NCBI RefSeq assembly: GCF_018860525.1
Contig: NZ_JAHKPM010000065.1
Coordinates: forward strand, 62,001 to 126,000
Length of the DNA stretch: 64,000 nt
Reading direction: 5' to 3'
Source of the DNA: Vibrio hepatarius
GTDB taxonomy: Bacteria > Pseudomonadota > Gammaproteobacteria > Enterobacterales > Vibrionaceae
This document shows positions 26,818 through 35,749 of this stretch, piece by piece. The stretch's first letter is position 1. Each line of letters opens with the position of its first letter. A program made the translations under genes and the position numbers. The notes beneath the pieces were generated by a model, which worked only from the letters and a program-made list of their open reading frames with translations, had not been told where the DNA came from and did no database searches.

Positions 26818-28464
26818 ATGAGCAAGACTATTTTTAAACTGTCATCTGTTACCTTAAGCCTTTTTGGCTCTTTTGCCGCTAATGCTGCTATTTATACCAT
26901 CATAGAGATTGATGAGTCCCAAAATAACACCTATGGGTTAGGTGGCTATACAACGGAGTACTACGGAACTGCAGTTCAAGAGGGTACAAGTACGAATGCG
27001 ACACTTGGGTGTTTCGGTAGTGGTTGCTCTAGTTCCGGGTTCCCAATTTCTGCAGAGACGCGTAACTGGAAGGAAGGGATCAGTTATAGAGAAGAAGTAC
27101 CATTTGCAATGGATAATTCCTTTATCTATCCCGACAGTCAATCAGAATTTGAGAGCTATTGTCTAAATGAGCTTGGATATAAGACTTGCCAATCCTGGGC
27201 TGAAGATAGGTGGGCAGGATACCAAAAAGAACTTGACGGAACTTATACCAACTCGATTGCCTTTGTCGAAGGCTCTACTTCAGTCAGTGGTGAAAACGCT
27301 GTAATAAACAGTTTTAGTGGGACTGAGTCTGTAGGCAATAAAAGAGATGGAGGAAAGAGGAACGTTGCTTTTATAGGAACCACAGATTTAAATATACCGT
27401 CTGGTGCTATCGAAACCAAAGCTTGGAAATCTGATGGTACCTTTACGGTCGGTAGTGTATCGAGAGAGCAGGCTACAGAGAGTAACGGAACTCGATCCTC
27501 CTCTAAAGCAAGCATTTGGGGTAACAGCCCACAGATTTTAGAAATAGGCTATGGCAGTGGAGGGGTGACCCAAGATAAAAATGTACTAGGTCAAGCAAGT
27601 ATTAGAGATTTTGTTATTGATGGAACTACCTTTTTTGGTGTCGGTTATAATACGTACTCTAATCAAAGGATGGACGCTTCTGTTTTTGTCGGTGATATGA
27701 GTGCTGACTTAACAGATGTTACAAAGTGGACTTTCAATACGAATCCTATTTCAGGTGCAACAAGTGGGACAGACTATATTTACAGTAATTCGGTGGTTAA
27801 GGCTGTCAACGATAATTTTGTGGCAGTTGGAAGCGCCAAACGTTCAGGTAAATCTCCTGAAAATCGAGTTTCGCAAAATAGGCTTTTTTACATTTCTGAT
27901 ATAAGATCTTCACCAGCAGCTAACTATTTCAGTGGTGGTATATTCTTTTCAAATGCTGGAGGCACAATAGGCTCAATCAACAATTTTAATGAAGTAGTTG
28001 GTAGTGTCGACATCCAGAAGCATGATGAAAGAGATGGAAAAGAGAGGGAAAAGAGAGGGTTTATCTACCCACTTAGTGCTACGGGAACTGATACATTTCG
28101 CAGAACTATTTTCGCGAACCAAGCTTGGATACTCGATGATTTAACCAATAATGGTTTGGTCTCTTCTAACAACAATACTTACCGTATTCTCGAAGCCACC
28201 GATGTAAATGATGCTGGTGTTATTTCTGCTACTGCCAAAAAGTGTGCTGGTAGTTACGACACTACAGAAATGGATTCTTACTGCCAAGGTGGGACAATTG
28301 GTGTTGAAACCATTGTCGCTGTAAAATTAATTCCAATTGAAGATGCAACTAACGCTGATATACAACCACGAAGCTTTCGTTCAACCACTGTAGAGCGCAA
28401 AGGTGGCTCTCTGACCTGGTTTGCTTTACTACTCATAGGGTTATTAGGGTTCCGCAGGAAATAG
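26818..28464 (+). CDS. DUF3466 family exported protein with GlyGly-CTERM tail
   Basis: A 548-residue protein with signal peptide (KTIFKLSSVTLSLFGSFAANA) and a C-terminal GGSLTWFALLLIGLLGFRRK, which is the GlyGly-CTERM signature: Gly-Gly, one hydrophobic helix, then Arg/Lys. Such tails are substrates of rhombosortase, which cleaves the protein for transfer to the surface, usually after type II secretion in Vibrio. The body matches the DUF3466 family found upstream of rmf in Vibrio; function unknown. The ORF opens at 26776, but ATG 26818 with AGGAAAG upstream gives the signal peptide. It lies 5 bases after uup. Confidence 0.85.
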   Translation: MSKTIFKLSSVTLSLFGSFAANAAIYTIIEIDESQNNTYGLGGYTTEYYGTAVQEGTSTNATLGCFGSGCSSSGFPISAETRNWKEGISYREEVPFAMDNSFIYPDSQSEFESYCLNELGYKTCQSWAEDRWAGYQKELDGTYTNSIAFVEGSTSVSGENAVINSFSGTESVGNKRDGGKRNVAFIGTTDLNIPSGAIETKAWKSDGTFTVGSVSREQATESNGTRSSSKASIWGNSPQILEIGYGSGGVTQDKNVLGQASIRDFVIDGTTFFGVGYNTYSNQRMDASVFVGDMSADLTDVTKWTFNTNPISGATSGTDYIYSNSVVKAVNDNFVAVGSAKRSGKSPENRVSQNRLFYISDIRSSPAANYFSGGIFFSNAGGTIGSINNFNEVVGSVDIQKHDERDGKEREKRGFIYPLSATGTDTFRRTIFANQAWILDDLTNNGLVSSNNNTYRILEATDVNDAGVISATAKKCAGSYDTTEMDSYCQGGTIGVETIVAVKLIPIEDATNADIQPRSFRSTTVERKGGSLTWFALLLIGLLGFRRK

Positions 28465-28483
28465 GATAAATTTCAATCTTAGG

Positions 28484-28516
28484 CACAGGTTCAAATTTTT
28501 GGATCTGTGTTTTTTT
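28484..28516 (+). terminator. Intrinsic terminator of the DUF3466 gene
   Basis: CACAG and CTGTG close a stem-loop followed by seven T residues. A second hairpin with a perfect 7-bp stem (CCACCTT-gaga-AAGGTGG) follows immediately and ends in AATTTT. Confidence 0.75.
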
Positions 28517-28629
28517 CCACCTTGAGAAAGGTGGAATTTTGGACGATCCTTAATTGTGGAGAGTAACAAAAGCTCCACAAAAAGTTAATAGTAGTACGTT
28601 AGAAAAACGATATGTATGAGGACGACACT

Positions 28630-28803
28630 ATGAAGAGACAAAAGCGTGACCGCATGGAAAGAGCACAATCCCAAGGGTATAAAGCAGGCTTGAATGGCCG
28701 CTCAACGGACTCATGTCCTTACCAACAAATGGATGCTCGATCTCATTGGCTTGGTGGTTGGCGCGATGCCAGAGAAGATAGACACTCTGGTCTCTACAAA
28801 TAA
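28630..28803 (+). CDS. rmf: Ribosome modulation factor
   Basis: A 57-residue basic protein, RMF, which dimerises 70S ribosomes into inactive 100S particles in stationary phase. The family pattern is clear: MKRQKRDRMERAQSQGYKAG, then GRSTDSCPYQQMDARSHWLGGWRDAR. The ORF extends 6 codons upstream (MYEDDT), but ATG 28630 gives the standard N-terminus. It converges on fabA across a shared terminator, the same neighbourhood as in E. coli (rmf, fabA, ycbZ). Confidence 0.97.
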   Translation: MKRQKRDRMERAQSQGYKAGLNGRSTDSCPYQQMDARSHWLGGWRDAREDRHSGLYK

Positions 28804-28825
28804 AAATACACAATCCACATACGAC

Positions 28826-28855
28826 AAAAAGCCCCATAACCTGGGGCTTTTATTA
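28826..28855. terminator. Bidirectional terminator between rmf and fabA
   Basis: AAAAAGCCCC and GGGGCTTTT with a 7-base loop: T-rich on the plus strand and A-flanked on the other, so it can stop both converging transcripts. Confidence 0.9.
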
Positions 28856-28883
28856 TTGTGATTGGGTCCTAAAGTCACTTCAC

Positions 28884-29405
28884 CTAGAAAGAAGATGTGT
28901 CTTGGAATAATCCTACTTTTAGATCCTTGGCAACGTAAATTTCTTTACCATCAACCAACACACGTCCGTCAGCTAAGCCCATTACTAACTTACGATTTAC
29001 AACTCTTTTCATATGTATTTCATAAGTGACTTTCTTCGCTGTTGGTAGAATTTGACCTTTCAATTTCACTTCGCCAACACCTAATGCGCGACCTTTCCCT
29101 TTCCCGCCAAACCAGCCGAGGAAGAAGCCAACCAACTGCCACATCGCATCAAGACCTAGACATCCAGGCATTACAGGGTCACCTGGAAAATGGCAGTCAA
29201 AGAACCAAAGGTCTGGAGTAATATCAAGCTCTGCCAGAATTAGGCCTTTACCGAAATCGCCTTCGGTTTCAGACATCTTAGTCACGCGGTCCATCATCAG
29301 CATATTTGGTGCTGGTAACTGTGGGTAGCCCGGGCCAAATAGCTCACCTTGACTAGAGGCTAGTAGATCATCACGGTTATAAGAATCACGTTTGTTTTGC
29401 ATCAT
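28884..29405 (-). CDS. fabA: 3-hydroxydecanoyl-ACP dehydratase/isomerase FabA
   Basis: FabA, the bifunctional dehydratase and isomerase that introduces the cis double bond in unsaturated fatty acid synthesis. The hot-dog fold catalytic motifs are DCHFPGDPVMPGCLGLDAMWQ, with the active histidine and aspartate, inside a 173-residue protein. The track frame includes an extra TTG codon; ATG 29405 (MMQNKRDSYNRDDLLAS) follows GGAG and fits the family start. fabA is often regulated by FadR/FabR in Vibrio, but no operator was confirmed here. Confidence 0.97.
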   Translation of the reverse strand: MMQNKRDSYNRDDLLASSQGELFGPGYPQLPAPNMLMMDRVTKMSETEGDFGKGLILAELDITPDLWFFDCHFPGDPVMPGCLGLDAMWQLVGFFLGWFGGKGKGRALGVGEVKLKGQILPTAKKVTYEIHMKRVVNRKLVMGLADGRVLVDGKEIYVAKDLKVGLFQDTSSF

Positions 29406-29493
29406 CAATCACTCCAAATTTTGATAGCTGCATGTTAGTGAACAGGTGTACGCTAAACAACTCCGATGAGTTGTAATGTGAACATTGTTTGCA

Positions 29494-31140
29494 CTATAAG
29501 AACCAGTTTTTGATGCGTTCCACAATTCCCAGTGGATGTTCATGTTTTTCATAACTTTCTATCCGTTGGGCTATCTTATGAATCACACTTGTTTCATCAT
29601 CACCACGAAATGGTTTACCCATTATAATGGGTATAGTCTCATCAACTGTCTCTACAGACCAGATATGAAACTCATTACTTTTAATACTCGCGACAACTTC
29701 CTTATTTAATGCTAGGTGCTTCAAATTTGTTTTAGGAATAATAACACCTTGTTGACCAGTTAAACCTTGGTGTTTACAAACACGATAAAAACCTTCTATT
29801 TTTTCATTTAAACCACCTACAGCCTGAACACGACCGAATTGGTCCACAGCTCCGGTCACCGCGATCTGCTGATTTATAGGATAATCAGATAATGCACTAA
29901 CAAACGAACAAAGCTCTGCGAGGGTCGCACTATCTCCATCCACTTCGCAATATGACTGTTCAAAAACTACGGAAGCTGAATAAGGCAGTGGTTCATCTAA
30001 CTTTAACGCACTTGAAACAAACGCTTGCATTATCATCATGCCTTTAGCATGAAGATTTCCTCCAAGTTCTGCTTTGCGTTCTACATCCGATATATCGCCA
30101 TCACCAAAATGAATAACACACGATATACGAGCGGGTTCTCCATAAGATAGCGGGTGTCCAGATACATCAATTACGGTCAACCCATTAACCTGCCCAATGC
30201 ACTCGCCTTGAGTTTCGATAATGACTTGTCCATCCAAAATATCAGAGAGGGCTCTTTCTGGCAGATAAGCTTCACGCTGGTATTTAGCGTCCAGTGCTTG
30301 ATCAATTGCCTTTTCATTGATAGTAATACCGTCAGTGTATAAGCTTGCCTCCTGAAAAATAGACAAATACCATAGTGGTTCAATTGGCATATAACGCTGA
30401 TCTTCACTATAACGAGCACCCGCAACCATTACCCTGTGTACCGCATCAAAAGATAGAGACGGTAAGTTAAACGTTTTTATCAAAGACGATAAGAAACCTA
30501 AGTAGTGTTCAACAGAATGCTTGGTAACATTCATATCGTGTTCGATCTCAGTGTAATTCGCAATACCACTGTAGAGATCGCCGTCCATATATTCCAAATC
30601 TGCAATTTGGTCTCTGTTTCCGACTACTACTAGCTTTACAGAAAACGAAGAACTCGGCACTTGGTTAGCGAGATACTTGGGCGTAGAAGATATAGGGCTG
30701 ACAGGTTCGCCTAAAAAAATCGACTTAAATATCGGCCAACTGCTCGGATTGGCAAGTAGCATATTTGCTGAGACAATAAGAAAACCGTCATTTATTTTTT
30801 CGACTAAGCCCGTTTTCTGTACTGTAATCTGTCCAGTTTTATTACATGAATAAGAACCTAACAACTCACCCATATTGATACTTTCAGTCGCCATCACCGG
30901 CTTGTTGGTCAAACTTGATAAAGCATGCTGGATACTTGACCGATAGAAAGCATTATCAGGGGAATTAACAACAAGCATTTTAGCAAAGCCCTCAATAGCG
31001 ACTAATGTAGAGAGTGCTTGTTTAAGGCGAGGCTGGATGTCTAAAAAACTGACTTCGGATAAATTCTCAAACTTTGATATTATGTCGTCAAACTCGATAT
31101 ATTGTGGGGTGAGTGCTCGCCAATTTTCTTGCTTCATCAA
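29494..31140 (-). CDS. Lon-like protease LonH (YcbZ family)
   Basis: A 548-residue protein of the YcbZ/LonH family: a degenerate N-terminal ATPase-like region followed by a Lon-type S16 protease domain. The Ser-Lys dyad is visible in YCEVDGDSATLAELC (Ser) and GAVDQFGRVQAVGGLNEKIEG (Lys). Classical Walker motifs are absent from the N-terminal part, as in the family. It lies between fabA and matP, the same arrangement as E. coli fabA-ycbZ-matP. The role is poorly known; E. coli YcbZ has been linked to ribosome biogenesis and translation. Confidence 0.9.
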   Translation of the reverse strand: MMKQENWRALTPQYIEFDDIISKFENLSEVSFLDIQPRLKQALSTLVAIEGFAKMLVVNSPDNAFYRSSIQHALSSLTNKPVMATESINMGELLGSYSCNKTGQITVQKTGLVEKINDGFLIVSANMLLANPSSWPIFKSIFLGEPVSPISSTPKYLANQVPSSSFSVKLVVVGNRDQIADLEYMDGDLYSGIANYTEIEHDMNVTKHSVEHYLGFLSSLIKTFNLPSLSFDAVHRVMVAGARYSEDQRYMPIEPLWYLSIFQEASLYTDGITINEKAIDQALDAKYQREAYLPERALSDILDGQVIIETQGECIGQVNGLTVIDVSGHPLSYGEPARISCVIHFGDGDISDVERKAELGGNLHAKGMMIMQAFVSSALKLDEPLPYSASVVFEQSYCEVDGDSATLAELCSFVSALSDYPINQQIAVTGAVDQFGRVQAVGGLNEKIEGFYRVCKHQGLTGQQGVIIPKTNLKHLALNKEVVASIKSNEFHIWSVETVDETIPIIMGKPFRGDDETSVIHKIAQRIESYEKHEHPLGIVERIKNWFL

Positions 31141-31306
31141 TAGTGTTCATATGCTTGGTAAGGTTTTAGATTATATAAAAAATCCTTTAAGGATGACATA
31201 ACAAATTTTTCGAATGATCCAAGTAGATTAATTCTATAATTGATGTTGAAACTCTAATTAAGCTGAGTTACGCTGTAACCATAGTTGAAGTGAGACTGAT
31301 TTAATC

Positions 31307-31753
31307 ATGAAATACCAACAACTTGAGAATTTGGAATGTGGCTGGAAATGGAGCTATTTGATAAGTAAGTGGAAAAATGGTGAATCAATTACTTGTCACC
31401 TAGATTCCAGTGAAGCACAGAGTGCCATTAAAAAGCTAAAAAAGCTTGAATCTGAACCTACAAAAGTAGAGGATTGGATAGAGCAGCACATGTCACAAGA
31501 ACTTGATACTAAGCTTAAACAAGCAATTAGAGCAAAGCGCAAGCGCCATTTTAACGCGGAGCAGATTCACACTAAGAAGAAATCAATAGATCTCGATTAT
31601 CGCGTTTGGGAGAAGTTATCTACTCGCTCTAATGAACTAGGATGCACTTTGTCAGACGCTATTGAATATTTACTTTCAGAAGCTTCACGAAGTGAGAAAG
31701 CGAGTAAAGCTGTGAGCAGCTTAAAAGAGGATTTGAGCAAACTACTCGATTAA
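31307..31753 (+). CDS. matP: Macrodomain Ter protein MatP
   Basis: A 148-residue MatP, which binds matS sites and organises the replication-terminus macrodomain, delaying its segregation. N-terminal blocks MKYQQLENLECGWKWSYLI and KWKNGESITCHL are near identical to the family. The ribbon-helix-helix DNA-binding region is around 105-135 (KKSIDLDYRVWEKLSTRS), and a coiled coil ends the protein. Presence of matP fits an enteric or Vibrio chromosome. It diverges from lonH. Confidence 0.95.
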   Translation: MKYQQLENLECGWKWSYLISKWKNGESITCHLDSSEAQSAIKKLKKLESEPTKVEDWIEQHMSQELDTKLKQAIRAKRKRHFNAEQIHTKKKSIDLDYRVWEKLSTRSNELGCTLSDAIEYLLSEASRSEKASKAVSSLKEDLSKLLD

Positions 31754-31762
31754 GGAGGCGAT

Positions 31763-32074
31763 ATGCTATATGTTATTTTGGTTGCAGCAATGCTTATCTT
31801 TTGGCTCGTAGCTATTGATAGACCTGTGTTACTTATTAAGTTTAAGTCTGGTCTGGTCGTTAAACAAAAAGGGCACTTACCAGCAACTTTCCGTCAAAGC
31901 GTAGTTGAAATAGCCAAGCAAACTCCATTTGATGGCCAATTCAAAGTTTACCAACAACGCAGCGGAGCAAAACTTGTATTCTCTAAGCAGATGCCAAAAC
32001 CAGTGCAACAACGCATTCGCAACGTATTTCCACATCAAAGCTTTCGCTCTAGAGGTAAAAGGAAATTATATTAA
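31763..32074 (+). CDS. DUF3634 family small membrane protein
   Basis: A 103-residue protein with one N-terminal hydrophobic helix (MLYVILVAAMLIFWLVAI) and a basic cytoplasmic or periplasmic tail (VVKQKGHLPATFRQSVVEIA, then RGKRKLY). It matches DUF3634, commonly found after matP in Vibrio. It begins 9 bases after the matP stop with AAGGAGG upstream, so the two are co-transcribed. Function unknown. Confidence 0.8.
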   Translation: MLYVILVAAMLIFWLVAIDRPVLLIKFKSGLVVKQKGHLPATFRQSVVEIAKQTPFDGQFKVYQQRSGAKLVFSKQMPKPVQQRIRNVFPHQSFRSRGKRKLY

Positions 32075-32154
32075 CCAAATCTCGGTCTATGAACGATTTT
32101 TAGTTAAACAGGTCAAAAAGCTCTCTGATGGCACAAAGAGCTAAATAATGTTGT

Positions 32155-32337
32155 TTAAGATTCAATAACAATATCAGAATCTTCTGTGGTAAACAGGTTA
32201 GCTTTATTTTGTTTAATCAATTGGGCTGCATAAGAGGGCGTAACTGCGTGTAGGTCACCTTTTGCTCTTAATGTATAAGCCTCCCACGCCTGATCTCGAT
32301 ATTTGCCAGTCTGAGTATATTGAATAAGTACTTTCAT
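32155..32337 (-). CDS. Small conserved-looking protein, unknown function
   Basis: A 60-residue protein beginning MKVLIQYTQTGKYRDQAWEA. The frame extends to a TTG at 32355, but ATG 32337 has AGAGG placed correctly upstream. It has no signal peptide or membrane helix; the composition looks like a compact alpha/beta domain. It converges on DUF3634. I do not recognise the family. Confidence 0.6.
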   Translation of the reverse strand: MKVLIQYTQTGKYRDQAWEAYTLRAKGDLHAVTPSYAAQLIKQNKANLFTTEDSDIVIES

Positions 32338-32746
32338 CTCGACCTCTCTTGTCAATGACTTGTTAATCTATCTTTAACAATACTGATATAGATCATATTT
32401 TTCACCTGCTAAAACTGAAACCTAAGATTCTCGTCGAGAATAGTTAACTGTGGCATGAGAATCGCTATAAGTACTCTCAACATTATTGGGTATCGACATA
32501 AATAGACTTACAGATTAAAAAATAAAATAATACGATGTTTTAAAAAATCATAAGCAATTGAATTTTATGAAATAGAAATTATTTCTGATAAATTTAGAGT
32601 CGTAAAAACTAATTAAAACCCATAAAGCATTCATAACATAATCTTTTTCGTTTTATACACATACTTTAGATCTCATAAATTATGCATTTTTTGCAACAAG
32701 TCACATATGCGAAAATTATAGGTTTAATAAAATATATAATTTGTTA
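32338..32746. other. AT-rich non-coding stretch before the RNA-like element
   Basis: No plausible gene was seen on either strand. It includes the dyad ATTCTCGTCGAGAAT (32427-32441), which may be an operator for the divergent 32337 gene. The rest is A/T tracts typical of an H-NS-bound region. A TATAAT box at 32735-32740 ends it. Confidence 0.5.
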
Positions 32747-32832
32747 CCTTAAGCGCGCTTTGGGAATGTGTCCCAATGCCTTACGTTTGCTGTTTCGGGT
32801 AACAGACCGACTCTAATAGAGTCGGTTTTTTT
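32747..32832 (+). ncRNA. Putative small RNA or attenuator with three hairpins
   Basis: About 7 bases after a consensus TATAAT (32735-32740), the sequence folds into three successive hairpins: TTGGGA/TCCCAA (32760-32776), CTGTT/AACAG (32790-32805) and a 10-bp stem ACCGACTCTA/TAGAGTCGGT (32806-32826) ending in seven T residues. That is the layout of a Hfq-type small RNA of about 86 nt. Alternatively it is a terminated leader of the binding-protein gene that starts 83 bases later. No -35 box is evident, and I do not recognise a known Vibrio RNA family. Confidence 0.5.
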
Positions 32833-32914
32833 ATTCTCATTAATTGTGATCAGAAAATTTCGATCTGTCAGTCAAAATCTACCTATTCTTAAAGAGGAAA
32901 AGGAGGTAATTGAT

Positions 32915-33682
32915 ATGATACGATTAACGTTCGGTGTATACATTGTTCTCATGTTAATTGTTCCCATTAAGGCATGGTGTCTAACCATCAAATTAGCATA
33001 TTCTGACATTGAGTCTTACCCATTTCAAATGGGTAGTGGTGCAGATATTGCCAGTCCTCCCGGTCTATCAATAGATATACTCAATCATGTTGCTGTCGAA
33101 CTAAAATTGGATATTGAATATTTACGTTTACCTGGTAAACGAGTTTTACAAGAGATAGCAGCTGGTACTGTAGACGGTGGTTTTATATTCTCTTATAACC
33201 AACAACGTGCACAATATGCGAAATACCCAATGAATGAAGGTAAGCCTGACGGTAGTATGCGTATTGCTACTATTGGCTACTACTTCTATGCATTAAATGA
33301 ACAACCCGTTGACTGGAATGGCGAAAAGCTTGCTAATTCAGATTACAAAATTGGTGCTCACCTTGGTTATTCAATAGTGAAAGATCTGCAAAAAAAGCAG
33401 CTAAAGGTTCATGAAGTTAAAACCACAGAGCAATTATTCAGTATGTTAGAACTTAAACGTTTACCTGTCATAGCAGTTCAAGATACTACTGCACAACAGT
33501 TTTTGTCTAGCCACACAATTCAGACTATAAAAAAAGTTCAGCCAGCCATAAAAACGAAGGACTATTTTTTAGTTTTGAGTCATAAGTTCTTAGAAAATCA
33601 CCCACAAATTGCTCAAAACATTTGGCAGCAAATTAAGGTTTCCAGGGAGGAAGTTGTTAAAAGTCAAGATATGAAATACTAA
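32915..33682 (+). CDS. Exported substrate-binding protein, SBP_bac_3-like
   Basis: A 255-residue protein with a Sec signal peptide (MIRLTFGVYIVLMLIVPIKA) and the fold signature of periplasmic amino-acid-type binding proteins: SIDILNHVAVELKLDIEYLRLPGKRVLQEIAAGTVDGGF and later DYKIGAHLGYSIVKDL. The frame opens at 32768 but the true start is ATG 32915, preceded by AAAGGAGG. No permease or ATPase gene is adjacent, so it is an orphan binding protein; in Vibrio such orphans sometimes feed sensor proteins. Ligand unknown. Confidence 0.75.
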   Translation: MIRLTFGVYIVLMLIVPIKAWCLTIKLAYSDIESYPFQMGSGADIASPPGLSIDILNHVAVELKLDIEYLRLPGKRVLQEIAAGTVDGGFIFSYNQQRAQYAKYPMNEGKPDGSMRIATIGYYFYALNEQPVDWNGEKLANSDYKIGAHLGYSIVKDLQKKQLKVHEVKTTEQLFSMLELKRLPVIAVQDTTAQQFLSSHTIQTIKKVQPAIKTKDYFLVLSHKFLENHPQIAQNIWQQIKVSREEVVKSQDMKY

Positions 33683-33791
33683 AACTTTAGATAAAGTCTC
33701 AATTCATTCTCAAAGCACCGTTGCTATTTTTTTACTCAAAAAGTAGACTTCACACAACAATATAATACCGAATGTATAAAGGAAGGTGTAT

Positions 33792-34109
33792 ATGTACCAA
33801 GTCACTATTCCAGCGATGACAATTTTAATGCTTCTTATGAGCTCTACCGCACTATCAGCAACAAATCCGAATATTGAATTCATTAGTAAAGCTTCGTGTA
33901 AGATAGGAGGCTGTAAAATGGTTTGCACAACCTCAGACGGTAAAAGCAATGTGAAAGCACAGGGTATAAACAGTGCAGAAATTATTACCTATAAAAGTGG
34001 AACTGTTCAGCATAACCTAGTTATTGGTTTTCAAAAAATGGTGGTAACTTCTCCTTCAGGTACAGAGTCATGTTCGTTAAATAATATTGACAAAATAACA
34101 ACGGAATAA
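33792..34109 (+). CDS. Small exported cysteine-containing protein
   Basis: A 105-residue protein with signal peptide MYQVTIPAMTILMLLMSSTALSA. The mature part is about 82 residues and has four cysteines in SKASCKIGGCKMVCTTSDG and ESCSLNN, probably two disulfides. ATG 33792 with AAGGAAGG upstream is a better start than GTG 33786. It is likely periplasmic or secreted. No family recognised. Confidence 0.6.
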   Translation: MYQVTIPAMTILMLLMSSTALSATNPNIEFISKASCKIGGCKMVCTTSDGKSNVKAQGINSAEIITYKSGTVQHNLVIGFQKMVVTSPSGTESCSLNNIDKITTE

Positions 34110-34140
34110 TTACACGTAGTTGCAGCCGTAATATTCATAA

Positions 34141-34473
34141 TTACAGACACCGCTTCATTGCGGTAGAAACTGCATTACTATCTATAAGCAATTGTATTTC
34201 ATGAATAAAATGCTTATTTTTATGATAAAAAACATCGCCAGTAATTAATGTCTGATTAACCGCTTCACAAACGAGAGCAGAGCTAGAGCTTTTTAGTAAA
34301 AAACCCGGCTGTCTTTGCCGAATTTTGACCAATAAATCACCAAGATTCATTAATTCAATTAGAATCGTGCTTTGCTCTAAACCCTTATTATGCATATAAG
34401 TTTCCCAGAACCAAATAATCAGGTGATCTTCACAAGCGATTGTTTTACTACTTGGAAGGTTTTTAGTGTCCAT
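34141..34473 (-). CDS. Hypothetical helical protein
   Basis: A 110-residue protein without signal peptide, rich in Leu and Ile, probably all-alpha (TILIELMNLGDLLVKIRQRQPGFLL). It faces the 33792 gene tail to tail and stands alone between two plus-strand genes for exported proteins. No motif is recognised. It could be a small cytoplasmic regulator or chaperone, but nothing in the sequence shows that. Confidence 0.5.
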   Translation of the reverse strand: MDTKNLPSSKTIACEDHLIIWFWETYMHNKGLEQSTILIELMNLGDLLVKIRQRQPGFLLKSSSSALVCEAVNQTLITGDVFYHKNKHFIHEIQLLIDSNAVSTAMKRCL

Positions 34474-34714
34474 TTAGAGTTAACCTTTTTAGGTAGTGAT
34501 ATGGATAATCGTAGCCATATAGAAAGTAAGATTAAACTGTAATGGAACTCTATCAAAATAATTGAATATCAAAAAGTGATCATTTTGCAAATTTGCATTC
34601 ATGACATAGCCCTGACGTAGAGTTTGCACTTAGTTCCAAAAACACGTTTTATAGACTATTGTTTATTCAATTAAAGACTAACTTGCTAGCTAACTAATCG
34701 AAGAGACTCAAATT

Positions 34715-35722
34715 ATGTCTTGGGCAAAATCCAGTTTCGTTTTAATTTTATCTTTCTTTACTATAGATTTTTCTGTTGCAAAACAATACAGATTTGCAGT
34801 CGTGCCTAAAGAAGAGAACAATCCTTTTTTTCAAGCCAGCAGGGAAGGGTGTGAAGCCGCTGCCAAAGAACTAAGTAATGTTGAGTGCATTTTTCGCGGT
34901 CCTAAAGGAGTCGATGTTCGTAAGCAAGATAAAATAATTGCCGAGCTTGTAACTGAAGGAGTAGATGGAATAGCAATAGCCGTAGCTCAATCAAATTTCA
35001 TTTTAGAAAACAGTATAAAAAGGGTAATTTCTGCTGGTATTCCTATAGTAACTTATGACTCTGACTTTCCTTCAGCAACCATACTAAGAAACCCTAATTT
35101 GAGATCTGCTTATATTGGTACTAATGATTTTGAACTAGGCAAATCTCTTGGAGAAGCTTTAAAAAATCAAAGACCAAATGGTGGCACTATTATCATTCAA
35201 AGCGGACGTTCAGACTCTCCAAACCTCAATCTAAGAGTAATGGGTATACGGTCTGCATTGTCAGGGATAGACTACGATACTTCACCAGGAAAACGCTTGA
35301 TGGGAGAAAATGGTTGGACAGAATCGGGGAAACCACTATATAACTTTGGCTCTTTTGAGCAAGCACTAACAGATCTTCAAAATGTTCTTAACTCGCATAA
35401 AAATAGAAACATACATGCAGTAATTGCTGTTGGTGGGTGGAGCCAGTTCTTGTCTGAATACCGAAATGTAACTGAACCATATGCACAAGCAATAAAAGAC
35501 AAAGAAATCATTATCATAACCGCGGATACAGCAGATGAACAATTAGTGTACTTAAAAGATGGGCTTGCTAATGCCAATGTAGGACAAAACCCCTATGAAA
35601 TGGGTAAGCAAGCAATATTTACTCTTTATAAGTTGGTAAACAAGCAATCTGTTGAAGAGATTCAATATATACCAATGACGTATTGTAACCAAGAAAACTA
35701 TAAAAATTGCACCAAAAATTAA
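34715..35722 (+). CDS. Periplasmic sugar-type binding protein, orphan
   Basis: A 335-residue type I periplasmic binding protein of the RbsB/Peripla_BP_4 class. The signal peptide is about residues 1-22 (SSFVLILSFFTIDFSVA). Family blocks are FAVVPKEENNPFFQASREGCEAAAKEL, ELVTEGVDGIAIAVAQ, IPIVTYDSDFP, AYIGTNDFELGKSLGEAL and the C-terminal ANVGQNPYEMGKQAIF. No transporter or kinase gene is nearby, so it may work as a receptor for chemotaxis or a two-component system, or with a distant permease. Confidence 0.8.
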   Translation: MSWAKSSFVLILSFFTIDFSVAKQYRFAVVPKEENNPFFQASREGCEAAAKELSNVECIFRGPKGVDVRKQDKIIAELVTEGVDGIAIAVAQSNFILENSIKRVISAGIPIVTYDSDFPSATILRNPNLRSAYIGTNDFELGKSLGEALKNQRPNGGTIIIQSGRSDSPNLNLRVMGIRSALSGIDYDTSPGKRLMGENGWTESGKPLYNFGSFEQALTDLQNVLNSHKNRNIHAVIAVGGWSQFLSEYRNVTEPYAQAIKDKEIIIITADTADEQLVYLKDGLANANVGQNPYEMGKQAIFTLYKLVNKQSVEEIQYIPMTYCNQENYKNCTKN

Positions 35723-35749
35723 CTTATAAGTATCCGAGTAGCATAACTC

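Noticed and set aside
32747..32832. Known Vibrio RNAs (Spot 42, Qrr, RyhB, CsrB, 6S)
   Set aside because: None of their diagnostic sequences is visible, such as the Qrr core or repeated GGA motifs, and no sigma-54 promoter precedes it.
32768..32914. Long N-terminal extension of the 32915 binding protein
   Set aside because: It would run through the terminator hairpin and lacks a ribosome site, whereas ATG 32915 has a strong site and begins a signal peptide.
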